A stretch of DNA of 64,000 nt from Achromobacter aloeverae (GCF_004121055.1 NZ_PYAL01000007.1:62001-126000); one strand, 5' to 3'. Counted from the stretch's first letter, positions 16,482 to 25,774 are shown. Notes: generated from the sequence alone by a model not told the origin. Program-made: numbers and translations.

Positions 16482-17825
16482 TCAGTGCGCCAGTCGCGCC
16501 GGCTCGCCGGCGCCGTTCATCCGCGTAAGGTCGTCGGTGACGCCTCCCAGCGTGCTCGACTGGGCCAGCGACACATCCACCACCTCGGCCATGATCTCGG
16601 TCACGCGCCGCGACGATGCGACGATATCGTCCATGGTGGCGCCGGCCGACTGCACCAGCGACGCGCCGCGCTCGATCTGCTCCACCGACGCCGTGATCAG
16701 GCCCTTGATTTCCTTGGCCGCCGCCGCGCTGTTCTGCGCCAGGCTGCGCACCTCCGCCGCCACTACCGCGAACCCCTTGCCATGGCCGCCGGCGCGCGCC
16801 GCCTCGACGGCGGCGTTCAGCGCGAGGATGTTGGTCTGGAACGCGATGCCGTCCATCACGCCGATGATGTCCGAAATCCGGCGCGAGCTCTCCGAGATCG
16901 CGCCCATGGTGGATACCACGTCCTTGACGGTGCGCCCGCCCGCCTCGGCCACCTGGCAGGCCGCCTGCGCCAGTTCGTTGGCCTGCGACGCGCGTCCCGC
17001 ATTGTCCGACAAGCCTTGCACGGCGATGCGCAGCTTCTGCGCCGCGGTCACGCGACGGGTGATGTCGGTGGCGTACTTGACCACCTTGAACGGGCGCCCC
17101 TCGGCATCGAAGATGGGGTTGTAGCTGGCTTCTATCCATACCTCGCGCCCGCCCTTGCCGATGCGCCGATACTGGCCCGCGTCGTAGCTGCCGCCGGCCA
17201 GGCGTCGCCAGAACTCGGCATAGGCCGGCGTCTTGCGCTCGTCCGGCGATATGAACATGGAATGATGGCGCCCGATGATCTCCGCCTCGTCATAGCCCAT
17301 GGTGCCGAGAAACAGGGCATTGGCGCCCAGGATGGTGCCGTCGAGCTGGAATTCGGCAATCGCCTGCACCTTGCTGATGGCCGCCAGCTGCCCGGCGCTG
17401 TCGTCGCTGCGGCGCTGCTCTTCCGTCACGTCGGTGGCGTACTTGACCACCTTCACGGGCACGCCGTCGGGCGACAGGATGGGGTTGTAGCTGGCCTGCA
17501 GCCAGACCTCGTGGCCGTCGCGCCGGATGCGCCGGTACCGCCCGCTGTCGTACCTGCCTGACGCCAGCTTCTGCCAGAACCGCGCATATTCCGGGGTATC
17601 GTGCTCGGCCGGATCGACAAACATGCGGTGATGCTTGCCGACTACCTCCTCCAGCGTGTACCCGAAGGTCTCCAGGAATTTGTCGTTCGCCATCTGCACA
17701 TAGCCGTCAAGATCGAATTCGATTACGGCCTGGGTCTTGTTGATGGCGGCGACCCTTCCTGCCAGATCGGCCTTGGTATACGGATTTTTTCCTGCGGACC
17801 GACGGTTCCAGGCAAAAAGTCTCAT
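16482..17825 (-). CDS. Soluble methyl-accepting chemotaxis protein with two PAS domains
   Basis: 447 residues. Two PAS domains in tandem (about residues 25-140 and 145-265) with near-repeat wording: FGYTLEEVVGKHHRMFVDPAEHDTPEY and MGYDEAEIIGRHHSMFISPDERKTPAY, each closed by VKVVKYATDVT or FKVVKYATDIT. The second half is the MCP signalling hairpin, with the tip region DGIAFQTNILALNAAVEAAR and GKGFAVVAAEVRSLAQNSA. There is no transmembrane segment or HAMP domain, so it is a cytoplasmic, Aer-like sensor; the tandem PAS domains are often haem- or flavin-binding. The signalling domain is short and ends soon after the tip, with no CheR-binding pentapeptide. ATG 17825 has GGAGG upstream; the frame is open far upstream, but this is the first well-placed start. 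No che genes are in the window. Confidence 0.88.
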   Translation of the reverse strand: MRLFAWNRRSAGKNPYTKADLAGRVAAINKTQAVIEFDLDGYVQMANDKFLETFGYTLEEVVGKHHRMFVDPAEHDTPEYARFWQKLASGRYDSGRYRRIRRDGHEVWLQASYNPILSPDGVPVKVVKYATDVTEEQRRSDDSAGQLAAISKVQAIAEFQLDGTILGANALFLGTMGYDEAEIIGRHHSMFISPDERKTPAYAEFWRRLAGGSYDAGQYRRIGKGGREVWIEASYNPIFDAEGRPFKVVKYATDITRRVTAAQKLRIAVQGLSDNAGRASQANELAQAACQVAEAGGRTVKDVVSTMGAISESSRRISDIIGVMDGIAFQTNILALNAAVEAARAGGHGKGFAVVAAEVRSLAQNSAAAAKEIKGLITASVEQIERGASLVQSAGATMDDIVASSRRVTEIMAEVVDVSLAQSSTLGGVTDDLTRMNGAGEPARLAH

Positions 17826-18244
17826 CACGACATTCCTCCCACGCGTGCTTGGGTGATGCTGCGGACAGGACAAACAAAAAATGCTCATCTGTACTGAACT
17901 GAAAAGCTTTGAATCCCCAAAGAAACAAATAGTCGTTTTGCGTAAGATAATGCTTCCATGAGGGTGTGCGGTCAAGCAAAAAACAATGCTTTTCTGGCTT
18001 ATTTCGTGCAATCCACCCTTTTGCGGCTGCCGTTCCCCTGAATGGGGCGGAAGAGCCGCCCTTAGCGGCGGTATTTCCCCGATTAACGCTGCGACGGCAG
18101 GGTTAACCTAAGCCCGGATCCGTCGCCGCGATGCGGCGGATCCACCATGGCGCCGTTCTCTCAAACAGTACTTTGTCGACATTCTGGACATTGCTCGGAT
18201 AGCGGCTTTCCCTTTCACGCTGGCCGGCCCCAGGAGCCCCGTCG
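17826..18244. other. 419-base gap with AT-rich receptor leader and a GC-rich intergenic element
   Basis: The left half (17850-18000) is much richer in A+T than its surroundings and holds the receptor promoter. The right half holds a GC-rich element (about 18040-18090, GGGGCGGAAGAGCCGCCC followed by TTTCCCCGATTAAC) related to the one at 8350-8430, and a hairpin whose arms GGATCCG and CGGATCC lie at 18116-18122 and 18137-18143. I see no gene in it. Confidence 0.6.
17947..17975 (-). promoter_or_regulatory. Candidate sigma-70 promoter of the chemotaxis receptor gene
   Basis: On the minus strand, TTGACC (17975-17970) is followed after exactly 17 bases by CATTAT (17952-17947), inside the only AT-rich stretch before the receptor. 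The -35 matches 5 of 6 consensus bases and the -10 matches 4 of 6. It would give a leader of roughly 115 bases. Confidence 0.4.
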
Positions 18245-18652
18245 ATGCAAGCCCTGCCCTCCCGTCCCTCCTTACGCTCGTCCCGCCATTCCTTGCGCCG
18301 CCGGCTGGCGCCCATGCTGCTGGCCCTGCTGGCGCTGGCCCATGGCGGCGGCGCGATCGCGCAGAACATCGCGGCGTTGCGCCAGCAATCCATCACGAGC
18401 AACACGCAGCAGTGCCAGGCGCTGCTCAAGCAAACGCCCCGGCTGGATCCCTACGCGCCCAGGGACAACAACATGCAGGCCACGTATTGCGGCTGCGTGG
18501 CGCGCGCCTACACCGCCGCCATGCCGGACACGTTGCTGATCGCGCTGGCCAACGGCAAGCTGCAGGACAAGCCGGGCGATGCGGCGGCCCGCGCGCGCGC
18601 CGCTGCCGTCCATCTGGATGCCGCGCGCCGGCAGTGCGCGGCCAAGCCATAG
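18245..18652 (+). CDS. Small exported protein with cysteine pair, unknown function
   Basis: 135 residues. An arginine-rich N-terminus leads into a hydrophobic core (LAPMLLALLALAHGGGAIAQ), a Sec signal peptide with a likely cut after AIA. The mature part is about 95 residues and mostly helical, with cysteines at TQQCQALL, YCGCVARAY and RRQCAAKP, enough for two disulfides. I do not recognise the family. It is flanked by genes on the opposite strand and is probably a single transcription unit. An alternative start at the internal Met in the hydrophobic core would spoil the signal peptide. Confidence 0.6.
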   Translation: MQALPSRPSLRSSRHSLRRRLAPMLLALLALAHGGGAIAQNIAALRQQSITSNTQQCQALLKQTPRLDPYAPRDNNMQATYCGCVARAYTAAMPDTLLIALANGKLQDKPGDAAARARAAAVHLDAARRQCAAKP

Positions 18653-18674
18653 CGCATGGCGGCCACCGCCGTGC

Positions 18675-19568
18675 TCAGGCGCCCTGCTTGAGCCGGTCGA
18701 GGAACCAGCGTCCCGCCGGTCCCGGCGGCGTTTCCTTGCGGTAGACCCCGTGCATGGACAGGCGCGACAGCGACGGCGGCAGGCTGCCCAGGTCCAGGCG
18801 CACCAGTTCGCCGCTGGCCAGGTCGGCCTGCACCATGGGCGCGGGCATGTGGCCCCAGCCGAAACCGGCGCGCAGGAAGGCGTGCTTGGCGCCCAGGTCG
18901 GCCAGGCGCCAGACCTGGGGCGACAGCACGCCATAGGTCTGGCCTTCGCTCAACGAGGAGCGATCCGTCAGGATCAATTGCACGTGCTGCTCCACGTCGG
19001 CCGCGCTGACCGGCCCGGGCAGCGCGGCCAGCGGATGCCCCGGCGCCACCACGGTCACCAGCGGAACATCCAGCAGGTATTCGGAATCCAGGCTGGGCGG
19101 CACCACGGGCAGGGTACCCATGACAGCCAGCCGGCAGGTCCCGTCCATGACCGGTTTCACGACGGCGCCCAGGGCCTCCACGTAGAGGCGCAGGGGCGTG
19201 TGCGGAAAGGCCTCGCGGAAGGAGCCCACCGCGACGGTGAGGGTCGCCATCGGGTACATCACGTCCACGCTCACCGACAGCTCCGGCTCCAGCCCTTCCG
19301 CGATGGCGCGCGCCCTGGACTTGAAGCCCTCGACACCGCGCACCACCCCGCAGGCCTCGCCCAGCAGGGCGCTGCCGGCCTCGGTCAGGCGCGGATAGCG
19401 CCCCGAACGGTCGAACAGCACGACGCCCAACTGGCCCTCCAGGTTGGCCAGCGTCTGGCTGACCACCGATTGCGCGCGCCGCAGCTTACGGCCGGCGGCC
19501 GAAAAACTGCCTTCCTCGGCGGCGGCCAGGAAGGTTCGTAGCTGGTCCAGGGAAACGCCATCCAGCAT
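18675..19568 (-). CDS. LysR-family regulator divergent from wrbA
   Basis: 297 residues. The helix-turn-helix is at residues 5-60 ([42 protein letters not shown]) and the effector domain follows. It lies back to back with wrbA; the gap carries a perfect 9-base dyad 11 bases in front of this start codon (19579-19599), the obvious binding site for autoregulation and control of the quinone reductase. That suggests a quinone or oxidative-stress signal, but the sequence does not show the ligand. Confidence 0.9.
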   Translation of the reverse strand: MLDGVSLDQLRTFLAAAEEGSFSAAGRKLRRAQSVVSQTLANLEGQLGVVLFDRSGRYPRLTEAGSALLGEACGVVRGVEGFKSRARAIAEGLEPELSVSVDVMYPMATLTVAVGSFREAFPHTPLRLYVEALGAVVKPVMDGTCRLAVMGTLPVVPPSLDSEYLLDVPLVTVVAPGHPLAALPGPVSAADVEQHVQLILTDRSSLSEGQTYGVLSPQVWRLADLGAKHAFLRAGFGWGHMPAPMVQADLASGELVRLDLGSLPPSLSRLSMHGVYRKETPPGPAGRWFLDRLKQGA

Positions 19569-19578
19569 CTATCGCTCC

Positions 19579-19599
19579 TTTCGATGGATTCCATCGAAA
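19579..19599. promoter_or_regulatory. Candidate LysR operator, perfect 9-base dyad
   Basis: Arms TTTCGATGG (19579-19587) and CCATCGAAA (19591-19599) around the 3-base centre ATT; it contains a T-N11-A core. It sits in the LysR/wrbA divergent gap and overlaps the leader of the LysR gene, as expected of an autoregulatory site. Confidence 0.65.
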
Positions 19600-19722
19600 T
19601 ATATAGGCTTCTCCTGGAGAACGGCTAGCCCTACGCTTACGCCATCGTTGTTCAACCGACACCCGGGCGCCACGCCCATCCCCGCGCGCCGTGCCAGGCG
19701 CCACGCAAAGGAGTTCCCCGAC

Positions 19723-20322
19723 ATGGCCAAGGTCCTCGTTCTGTACTACTCGTCCTACGGACATATCGAAAAGATGGCCGAAGCGGTCGCCGAAGGCGCT
19801 CGCGGCGCCGGCGCGCAGGTCGACATCAAGCGGGTGCCGGAAACCGTGCCGGAGGAAATCGCCCGTGGCGCGCATTTCAAGCTGGAGCAGGCGGCGCCCG
19901 TGGCCGCCGTGGCCGACCTGGAAAACTACGACGCCATCATCATCGGCACGGGTACGCGCTTTGGCCGCATCTCGTCGCAGATGGCGTCCTTCCTGGACCA
20001 GGCCGGCGGCCTGTGGATGCGCGGCGCGCTCAATGGCAAGGTGGGCTCCGCCTTTGTGTCGACGGCCTCGCAGCACGGCGGCCAGGAGACCACGCTGTTC
20101 TCCCTCATCACCAACCTGCTGCACTTCGGCATGACCATCGTCGGCCTGCCGTACAGCTTCCAGGGCCAGTTGACCCTGAACGAAGTCACGGGCGGCTCGC
20201 CCTACGGCGCGACCACCCTGGCCGGCGGCGACGGCTCGCGCCAGCCCAGCGCGAACGAACTGGACGGCGCGCGCTTCCAGGGCGCCCTCGTCGCCCAAAC
20301 CGCCGCCAAGCTGTTCGGCTAA
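19723..20322 (+). CDS. wrbA: NAD(P)H:quinone oxidoreductase WrbA (type IV flavodoxin-like)
   Basis: 199 residues, the usual WrbA length. The FMN phosphate-binding loop is at the N-terminus ([21 protein letters not shown]); further family signatures are [40 protein letters not shown] and [17 protein letters not shown]. WrbA is a tetrameric cytoplasmic FMN enzyme that reduces quinones by two electrons and so avoids semiquinone radicals. A clear Shine-Dalgarno, AAAGGAG, precedes ATG 19723; the frame stays open upstream, but that part has no family similarity. It is divergent from a LysR gene with a palindromic site between them. Confidence 0.95.
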   Translation: MAKVLVLYYSSYGHIEKMAEAVAEGARGAGAQVDIKRVPETVPEEIARGAHFKLEQAAPVAAVADLENYDAIIIGTGTRFGRISSQMASFLDQAGGLWMRGALNGKVGSAFVSTASQHGGQETTLFSLITNLLHFGMTIVGLPYSFQGQLTLNEVTGGSPYGATTLAGGDGSRQPSANELDGARFQGALVAQTAAKLFG

Positions 20323-20366
20323 GGCCCCGCTGCTCCCCGAGCAGGGGCACAGCGGAGCCGGCTCCG

Positions 20367-20492
20367 CCGGTCCGCCAGTGCCGCCCCTTGAGGGGGGCGC
20401 GCACAGCGCGCTGGGGTGGGCCTACCCTGCCGGTCCGCCAGTGCCGCCCCTTGAGGGGGGCGCGCACAGCGCGCTGGGGTGGGCCTACCCCT
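20367..20492. repeat. 63-bp intergenic repeat, two tandem copies
   Basis: Two nearly identical 63-bp units (starting at 20367 and 20430), each containing CCGGTCCGCCAGTGCCGCCC, the self-complementary core CCCCTTGAGGGG and GCGCGCACAGCGCGC. They fill the gap between the convergent wrbA and panE-like genes. The same unit, in the opposite orientation and with a 62-bp period, occurs at 31321-31500. It is not a CRISPR: there are no unique spacers. Its strong stems could act as a two-way terminator. Confidence 0.9.
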
Positions 20493-21369
20493 CCAGCAGT
20501 TTGACCAGGGTGTGCAGCAGGCTGTTGACCGGCGTCGCGATGCCGTGGGCTTGCCCACGGCGCGCGACGTAGCCATTGAGATAGTCGATTTCGGTCGGCT
20601 TGCCGCGCATCATGTCCTGCGCGGTCGACGAATACTGCCCCGCCATCGACTTCGCGATCTGCTCGATCGCGGCCCAGCTGTCGCCGGGCACTGTCACGCC
20701 ATCGGCTCGCGCCACCGCCAGGCACTCCTCCATCACCGCCCGCATGGCGTCGTTCACGCCAGGCCCCTGCACCAGGACCCCATACGGCAGGCGAGCAATC
20801 GCCGACAAGGCGTTGTACGCGCAATTCACCAACAGCTTGGCCCATAGCGCGCCCATCACGTTGTCGGACACTCGGGTCGGCACCTGGGCGGCTTCCAGCA
20901 TCTCGGCAATCCCGGCGCTGCCCGGCGATTCCCCGATCACCAGCTCGCCCCGCCCATGATGCTTCACATGGCCGGGTCCCGCCATCTCCGTGGCCACGTA
21001 CACCACCGCCGGCACGACGGTTTGCGGCAGCACCGCGCGCAAGCGCTCGGCGTTGTCCACGCCATTCTGCAGGCTTAGCACGACGGCGTCGGGCGCGAGT
21101 TGCGGCAGCAGGGCACGCCCCGCGGACGCCGTGTCCGCCGACTTCACGCAGAACAGCACCAGGTCGGCGCCGCGCGCGCCCTCGGGATCCGTCGTGGCGA
21201 CCACCGGCACGTGCTCCTTGAACGTCCGCGCCTCCAGGAAGAGGCCCTGCCGCCGCATGGCCTCGACGTGCGCCGGCCGGCCGATCAAGGTCACCGCGTG
21301 GCCGGCGCGCGCAAGCATCCCGCCGTAATAACATCCCACGGCGCCGGCCCCCATCACTGCTATCTTCAT
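20485..21369 (-). CDS. 2-dehydropantoate 2-reductase family protein (PanE/ApbA-like)
   Basis: 294 residues. Rossmann NADP-binding start KIAVMGAGAVGCYYGGMLARAG; the catalytic lysine lies in MGALWAKLLVNCAYNALSAI, with the usual following Asn, and the C-terminal helical domain ends SLLHTLVKLLEG. The true PanE reaction is the NADPH-dependent reduction of ketopantoate to pantoate for coenzyme A, but the family has many paralogues acting on other 2-oxoacids, so the gene is not named. ATG 21369 has GGGAGA upstream. The gene is convergent with wrbA and divergent from the DUF445 gene. Confidence 0.88.
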   Translation of the reverse strand: MKIAVMGAGAVGCYYGGMLARAGHAVTLIGRPAHVEAMRRQGLFLEARTFKEHVPVVATTDPEGARGADLVLFCVKSADTASAGRALLPQLAPDAVVLSLQNGVDNAERLRAVLPQTVVPAVVYVATEMAGPGHVKHHGRGELVIGESPGSAGIAEMLEAAQVPTRVSDNVMGALWAKLLVNCAYNALSAIARLPYGVLVQGPGVNDAMRAVMEECLAVARADGVTVPGDSWAAIEQIAKSMAGQYSSTAQDMMRGKPTEIDYLNGYVARRGQAHGIATPVNSLLHTLVKLLEG

Positions 21370-21501
21370 GCTGGTCTCCCCAGATATCGCCCAGGCCCGC
21401 GGCGCCCCCGAAGGGCTCGCGGCCTGTCCAGGTGCGATCATAGGCGACGGTCCATGCTATTAGAATGGACCGGACCCTACCGACCCATCCCTGGAGCCAT
21501 A

Positions 21502-22782
21502 TTGCCCATCGACCCTCGCCGGACATCCCTGCGCCGCATGAAGAACCTGGCCCTGGCCTCGCTGGCCGTTACCCTGGCCGGGTTCGCGCTGAGCATCGCG
21601 ATGGGCGCGCAAGGCGCATGGTCCTGGGTGCGCGCGTTCTGCGAGGCCGCCACCGTAGGGGCGCTGGCCGATTGGTTCGCGGTGGTGGCGCTGTTCCGCC
21701 GGCCCCTGGGCCTGCCCATTCCGCATACCGCCATCATCCCCGCCAACAAGGCGCGCATCGGCGACAGCCTCGCGGTATTCGTGCGCGACCACTTCCTCGA
21801 CCCCACCACGCTGCTGGAAAAAATCCGCGTCTTCGACCCCGCCGCCCGCCTGGGGCAATGGCTGGCCGACCCACGCCAGGCGCGCGTGGTGGCCGGGTCG
21901 GCGCGGACGTGGGCCGTGCATGCCCTGAACCTGCTGGACGAACAGGCGGTGCACGGCGCCATCCAGGCCTTCGTGGTACGCAAGCTGCGCGAATGGAACG
22001 CCGCCGCCACACTGGGCGAGGTCCTCACGGTCCTCAGCCGCGACGGCCGCCATCATGTGCTGCTGGACGAGGCGCTGGAGCGCCTGGGCGCCTATCTGCA
22101 CGAGGAACAGGTGCAGGAACGCGCGGCGGCCCTGATGGTCAAGTACGCCCGCAAGGAATGGCCGCGCATCGCCAAGGCCGTCAACCTGGTGAAATCGGTC
22201 GACGATATCGCGGACACCCTGGCCGACCGGCTCGCGCGGGCCGTGCTGGACGAATTGCACGATGTGCTGGCGCAGCCCGACCATCCGCTGCGGCGCGACT
22301 ACGAAGCCTGGGTCGGCGCCTACGTGCGGCGCCTGCGCGACGATCCGGACCTGCAGGCGCGCGTCGACGACTTCAAGCAGCGCATCATCGACCACCCGCA
22401 ATTGCAGGAATACGTGCGCGGCGTCTGGCGTGAGATCCACGACAGCCTCAAGCGCGACCTGTTCAGCGAGGACTCGGTGCTGGCGCGCCACCTGGAGCAG
22501 ACCTTGATGGCGCTGGGCCGCAACCTGGGCGAGGACCCCGAACTGCGTCGCGCCATCAACCAGCATGTGCTCTCCGGCGCGGAGCGGCTGGCGTCGACGC
22601 TGCGCAGGGGGGTCACCGACCATATTGCGCAGACTGTGAAAGGATGGGACGAACGCCACCTGGTCGACGAACTGGAGTTGAGCATGGGCCGCGACCTGCA
22701 GTACATCCGTTTCAACGGCATGATCGTGGGGGGCGTGATCGGCTTGCTGCTGCATGCGGGCGTGATACTCGCGGGCCGGTGA
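21502..22782 (+). CDS. DUF445 (YjiN-like) membrane protein
   Basis: About 426 residues. An N-terminal hydrophobic helix (LALASLAVTLAGFALSIAM), then the family signature EAATVGALADWFAVVALFRRPLGLPIPHTAIIPANKARIGDSLA, a long helical central region and a closing C-terminal membrane helix (GMIVGGVIGLLLHAGVILAG). DUF445 proteins are conserved membrane proteins of unknown role. The start is a judgement: TTG 21502 has GGAG at a good distance (21493-21496), whereas ATG 21538, beginning just before the membrane helix, has none, and ATG 21454 would add residues unlike the family. Confidence 0.8.
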   Translation: MPIDPRRTSLRRMKNLALASLAVTLAGFALSIAMGAQGAWSWVRAFCEAATVGALADWFAVVALFRRPLGLPIPHTAIIPANKARIGDSLAVFVRDHFLDPTTLLEKIRVFDPAARLGQWLADPRQARVVAGSARTWAVHALNLLDEQAVHGAIQAFVVRKLREWNAAATLGEVLTVLSRDGRHHVLLDEALERLGAYLHEEQVQERAAALMVKYARKEWPRIAKAVNLVKSVDDIADTLADRLARAVLDELHDVLAQPDHPLRRDYEAWVGAYVRRLRDDPDLQARVDDFKQRIIDHPQLQEYVRGVWREIHDSLKRDLFSEDSVLARHLEQTLMALGRNLGEDPELRRAINQHVLSGAERLASTLRRGVTDHIAQTVKGWDERHLVDELELSMGRDLQYIRFNGMIVGGVIGLLLHAGVILAGR

Positions 22783-23010
22783 ATCGCCAAGATGTATCAA
22801 GATCTGCCAGCCGCGGCGCCGCTCCTCGCACGACCTCGGGCGCGAACACAGGACGGGCCCGCGATGCGCAACGGGTGTACGTCCTCTTCGTGCCAGGCCG
22901 GCCGAAGACTGTAGTAACAACCTGAAACCTCACCGTCCCGGCATTCGTTTCTTCACGTAACTCCGATTGGTACGATCGGGCGGCCTGGGGAAAACGAGAG
23001 AGGAATCGCC

Positions 23011-23574
23011 ATGTCCGCTTCGACGTGGACCATCGTCGCGGCCGCCGTCGTGGCGGTCGTGCTGCTTTACATCGTGGCCACCTACAACGCGCTGGTGCGC
23101 CTGCGCAATATGACGCGCGAAGCCTGGAGCGGAATCTCCGTGCAGTTGCGCCGCCGCACGGACCTGGTCCCCAACCTGGTCGAAACCGTCAAGGCCTACG
23201 CCGCGCACGAGAAAGGCATATTCGAGGACATCGCCACGCGGCGGGCCACCAGCATCGCCGCCGGCAGCGTAGCGGAACAGGCGCGCGCCGAACAGGCCCT
23301 GGGCATGGCGCTGGGCCGCCTGATGGCCGTGGCCGAGGCCTATCCCGACCTCAAGGCGGACGCCAACTTCCGCAACCTGCAGGACAGCCTCGCCGAAATC
23401 GAGGACCAGCTTCAGATGGCCCGCCGCTACTACAACGGCGCCGCGCGGGAGCAGAACATCCGCGTCGAATCCTTCCCCGCCAACATGGTGGCGCGCGGCT
23501 TCGGCTTCGCCCGGGAACCCTACTTCGAACTGGACAATCCGGCCGACGCCGCGGTGCCTCATGTCGCGTTCTGA
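23011..23574 (+). CDS. lemA: LemA family protein
   Basis: 187 residues. One N-terminal membrane helix (TIVAAAVVAVVLLYIVATYNALVRL), then the LemA coiled-coil bundle with the signature VRLRNMTREAWSGISVQLRRRTDLVPNLVETVKAYAAHE and DLKADANFRNLQDSLAEIEDQLQMARRYYNGA. LemA proteins are four-helix-bundle membrane proteins of unclear function. Shine-Dalgarno AGAGAGGA precedes ATG 23011. The gene overlaps the next gene by 14 bases; LemA plus DUF2207 is a recurrent pairing. Confidence 0.95.
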   Translation: MSASTWTIVAAAVVAVVLLYIVATYNALVRLRNMTREAWSGISVQLRRRTDLVPNLVETVKAYAAHEKGIFEDIATRRATSIAAGSVAEQARAEQALGMALGRLMAVAEAYPDLKADANFRNLQDSLAEIEDQLQMARRYYNGAAREQNIRVESFPANMVARGFGFAREPYFELDNPADAAVPHVAF

Positions 23575-25774
23575 CGATCGCCGCCGCCTGTCCGCCCTGC
23601 GCCGTCCGCTGCAACACGTCGCCCGCCATGCGCGGCCCCTGACCGCGGCGACGGGCGTGGAAACGCCCCGCCGGCGCCGCCTGCTGCCCTGGATGGAACG
23701 GCGCGACCCCGCGGCCGAGGACACGCGGCGCGGCGTCCCCATGCCGCTGCGCGTGGTGCTGGGCATCATCGCCAGCGTGGTTGCCACCGTCATGGCCGTG
23801 CTGCTGCTGGCCACGCCAGCCAACGCGCAGTCCACCAGTGATCCAGGGGAGATGGCGACGCGCGCCTATCCAGGCCGCGAGTTCATCATCGCGTTCGAAT
23901 CGGACATCGACGTACAGCGCGATGGCGATCTGCTGGTCACCGAGCGTATCGCGGTCAACGCGCTGGGCAGGGAGATCAAGCGCGGCGTCGTGCGCGATTT
24001 CCCCACGCTCTATCGCTCCCGGGACGGGCTGAACGTGAGGGTCGGCTTCGACGTGCTGGGGGTGGACCGCGACGGCAAGCCGGAACCCTATGCGCTGGAA
24101 AAACAATCCAACGGCGTACGCATCCGCATCGGAGACCCCGACCGGTGGCTGGCGCCAGGCACGCACGTCTACGAGATACGCTATCGCACCACGCGCCAGC
24201 TCGGCTTCTACCAGGACCACGACGAGCTGTACTGGAACGTCACCGGCAACGGCTGGACCATGCCCATCGCCCACGCGGTCGCCCGCATCCATTTGCCGGA
24301 GGATGCGCCTGTCCTGAGAACCGCGTTCTATACCGGGCCGCAAGGCGCCACGGACAAGAATGCGCGGGTGGTGGAGAGCAAGCCTGGCGAGGTCACTTTC
24401 GAGAATACCGTCCCGTTGCGCATGCGGGAAGGGCTGACGATAGCGGTGTCCTGGCCCAAGGGTATCGTGCAGGCGCCGTCGCGCCTGCAAGGCATCTACT
24501 ACCAGTTGCGCGACAACCTGGCGGCGCTGGTGGCCGTGGCCGGTTTCATCTTGCTGGCGGCGTATTACATCGTGGTCCATGGGCGCACGCGCCGCCGCGC
24601 GCACGCCCCCGCCCATATCGTGCCGCTGTACGAGCCGCCCGAAGGCATGTCGGCGCCGGCCGTGCGCTACATGGCGCGCAAGGGCAATGACGAGCGGGGC
24701 TTTGTCATCGGCGTCATCGAGTTGATCGCCCTGCGCGCCTTGCGCATCGACCGCGACGACGGCAAGCGGGGCACGGGCAGGGAAACGCGTTTCGTGCTGC
24801 TGCAGCCCGATGCCCAGGGCCAGCGCGGCATGGCGCGCGACACCCTGCTCGGCACCCTGCTGCACAAGATGTTCGGGGCGCACACCAGCTTTTACCGCAG
24901 CAGCGCCGGATCGGCCCGCCTGCGCGATGCGCGCGCCACCCTGTCCAGCTCGCTGGACAACCTGTATTCGGGCTACATCGCCGATCACGGCAAGCGCGCC
25001 CGTCGCGGTCTCTGGCTTTGGCTGCTGTATCTGGCCGCCTGCATCTACACCCTGGTCCTGCAAGGCGGCGAGGTAGGCGGGACCCTGGCGTCCCTGCCCT
25101 TCCTGGCGGTGGGACTGGGCGTGCTGGCCATCACCTGGGCCATGGTCCGCTCGAACTTTTCCTGGGGACCGGTGGTGTTCTGCCTGCTGTTCGGCGTGCC
25201 CTTCCTGCTGGGCGGCATCGGCGTGCTGGCGGCCGACAACGCTGTCACGCCCGTGCGCGCCCTGTCGGCGCTGCTGCCGGCGTTGATGCTGCCCGTGGTG
25301 GTGCGCGCCTTCCGTTTCCTGCGTGGCTACACGGAAGAAGGCCACGAGATCATGGACCGCATCGCCGGCTTCAAGCAGTACCTGACGCTGGCCGAAGGCC
25401 CACGCCTGGAAGCGCTGGCGACCGTCGACGAAAAGCTGCGCCTGTACGAACGCTACCTGCCCTACGCCGTGGCGCTGGACGTGGGCAAGCGCTGGGCGGC
25501 TGCCTTCGCTGGGCTGGCGGCCACGGTGGCCGGCGCGGCGGCGGTGCAGGCGATGCAGGACATGTACGGCGGCCATGACTTCTACCGGGACGCCCCGGGA
25601 CGGGCACTTTCCGGCATCGGCAGCGATGTGACGCCGCCGCCGATCTCGTCCTCGTCCGGATCGCCCGGAACCAGCGGCAGCTGGTCCGGCAGCAGCGACT
25701 CCTCTTCGAGCGGATCATTCGACAGCGGCTCGTCCGGGGACGGCGGCGGAGGCGGCGGCGGGTCGGGGTGGTGA
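23561..25774 (+). CDS. DUF2207 membrane protein with glycine/serine-rich tail
   Basis: 737 residues. A basic N-terminus of about 60 residues, a signal-anchor (LRVVLGIIASVVATVMAVLLLATPANAQ), an extracytoplasmic DUF2207 domain (about 100-300: FIIAFESDIDVQRDGDLLVTERIAVNALG, DDHELYWNVTGNGW-type block), a first membrane helix near 315-335, a cytoplasmic part, and two pairs of helices (about 480-560). It ends in a Ser/Gly-rich tail (SSDSSSSGSFDSGSSGDGG, then GGSGW), usual for this family. The function is unknown. It overlaps lemA by 14 bases (ATG inside the end of lemA), which indicates coupled expression. Translation may start at a later Met such as PMPLRVV, which would leave a normal signal peptide. 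Confidence 0.85.
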   Translation: MSRSDDRRRLSALRRPLQHVARHARPLTAATGVETPRRRRLLPWMERRDPAAEDTRRGVPMPLRVVLGIIASVVATVMAVLLLATPANAQSTSDPGEMATRAYPGREFIIAFESDIDVQRDGDLLVTERIAVNALGREIKRGVVRDFPTLYRSRDGLNVRVGFDVLGVDRDGKPEPYALEKQSNGVRIRIGDPDRWLAPGTHVYEIRYRTTRQLGFYQDHDELYWNVTGNGWTMPIAHAVARIHLPEDAPVLRTAFYTGPQGATDKNARVVESKPGEVTFENTVPLRMREGLTIAVSWPKGIVQAPSRLQGIYYQLRDNLAALVAVAGFILLAAYYIVVHGRTRRRAHAPAHIVPLYEPPEGMSAPAVRYMARKGNDERGFVIGVIELIALRALRIDRDDGKRGTGRETRFVLLQPDAQGQRGMARDTLLGTLLHKMFGAHTSFYRSSAGSARLRDARATLSSSLDNLYSGYIADHGKRARRGLWLWLLYLAACIYTLVLQGGEVGGTLASLPFLAVGLGVLAITWAMVRSNFSWGPVVFCLLFGVPFLLGGIGVLAADNAVTPVRALSALLPALMLPVVVRAFRFLRGYTEEGHEIMDRIAGFKQYLTLAEGPRLEALATVDEKLRLYERYLPYAVALDVGKRWAAAFAGLAATVAGAAAVQAMQDMYGGHDFYRDAPGRALSGIGSDVTPPPISSSSGSPGTSGSWSGSSDSSSSGSFDSGSSGDGGGGGGGSGW

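Noticed and set aside
20367-20492. Possible CRISPR array
   Set aside because: The two units follow each other without unique spacers and the family reappears elsewhere as an intergenic repeat; no cas genes.
23351-25576. Open frame of 741 codons on - antisense to lemA and the DUF2207 gene
   Set aside because: His/Gln/Gly-rich composition typical of antisense frames in GC-rich DNA; the sense genes are well supported.
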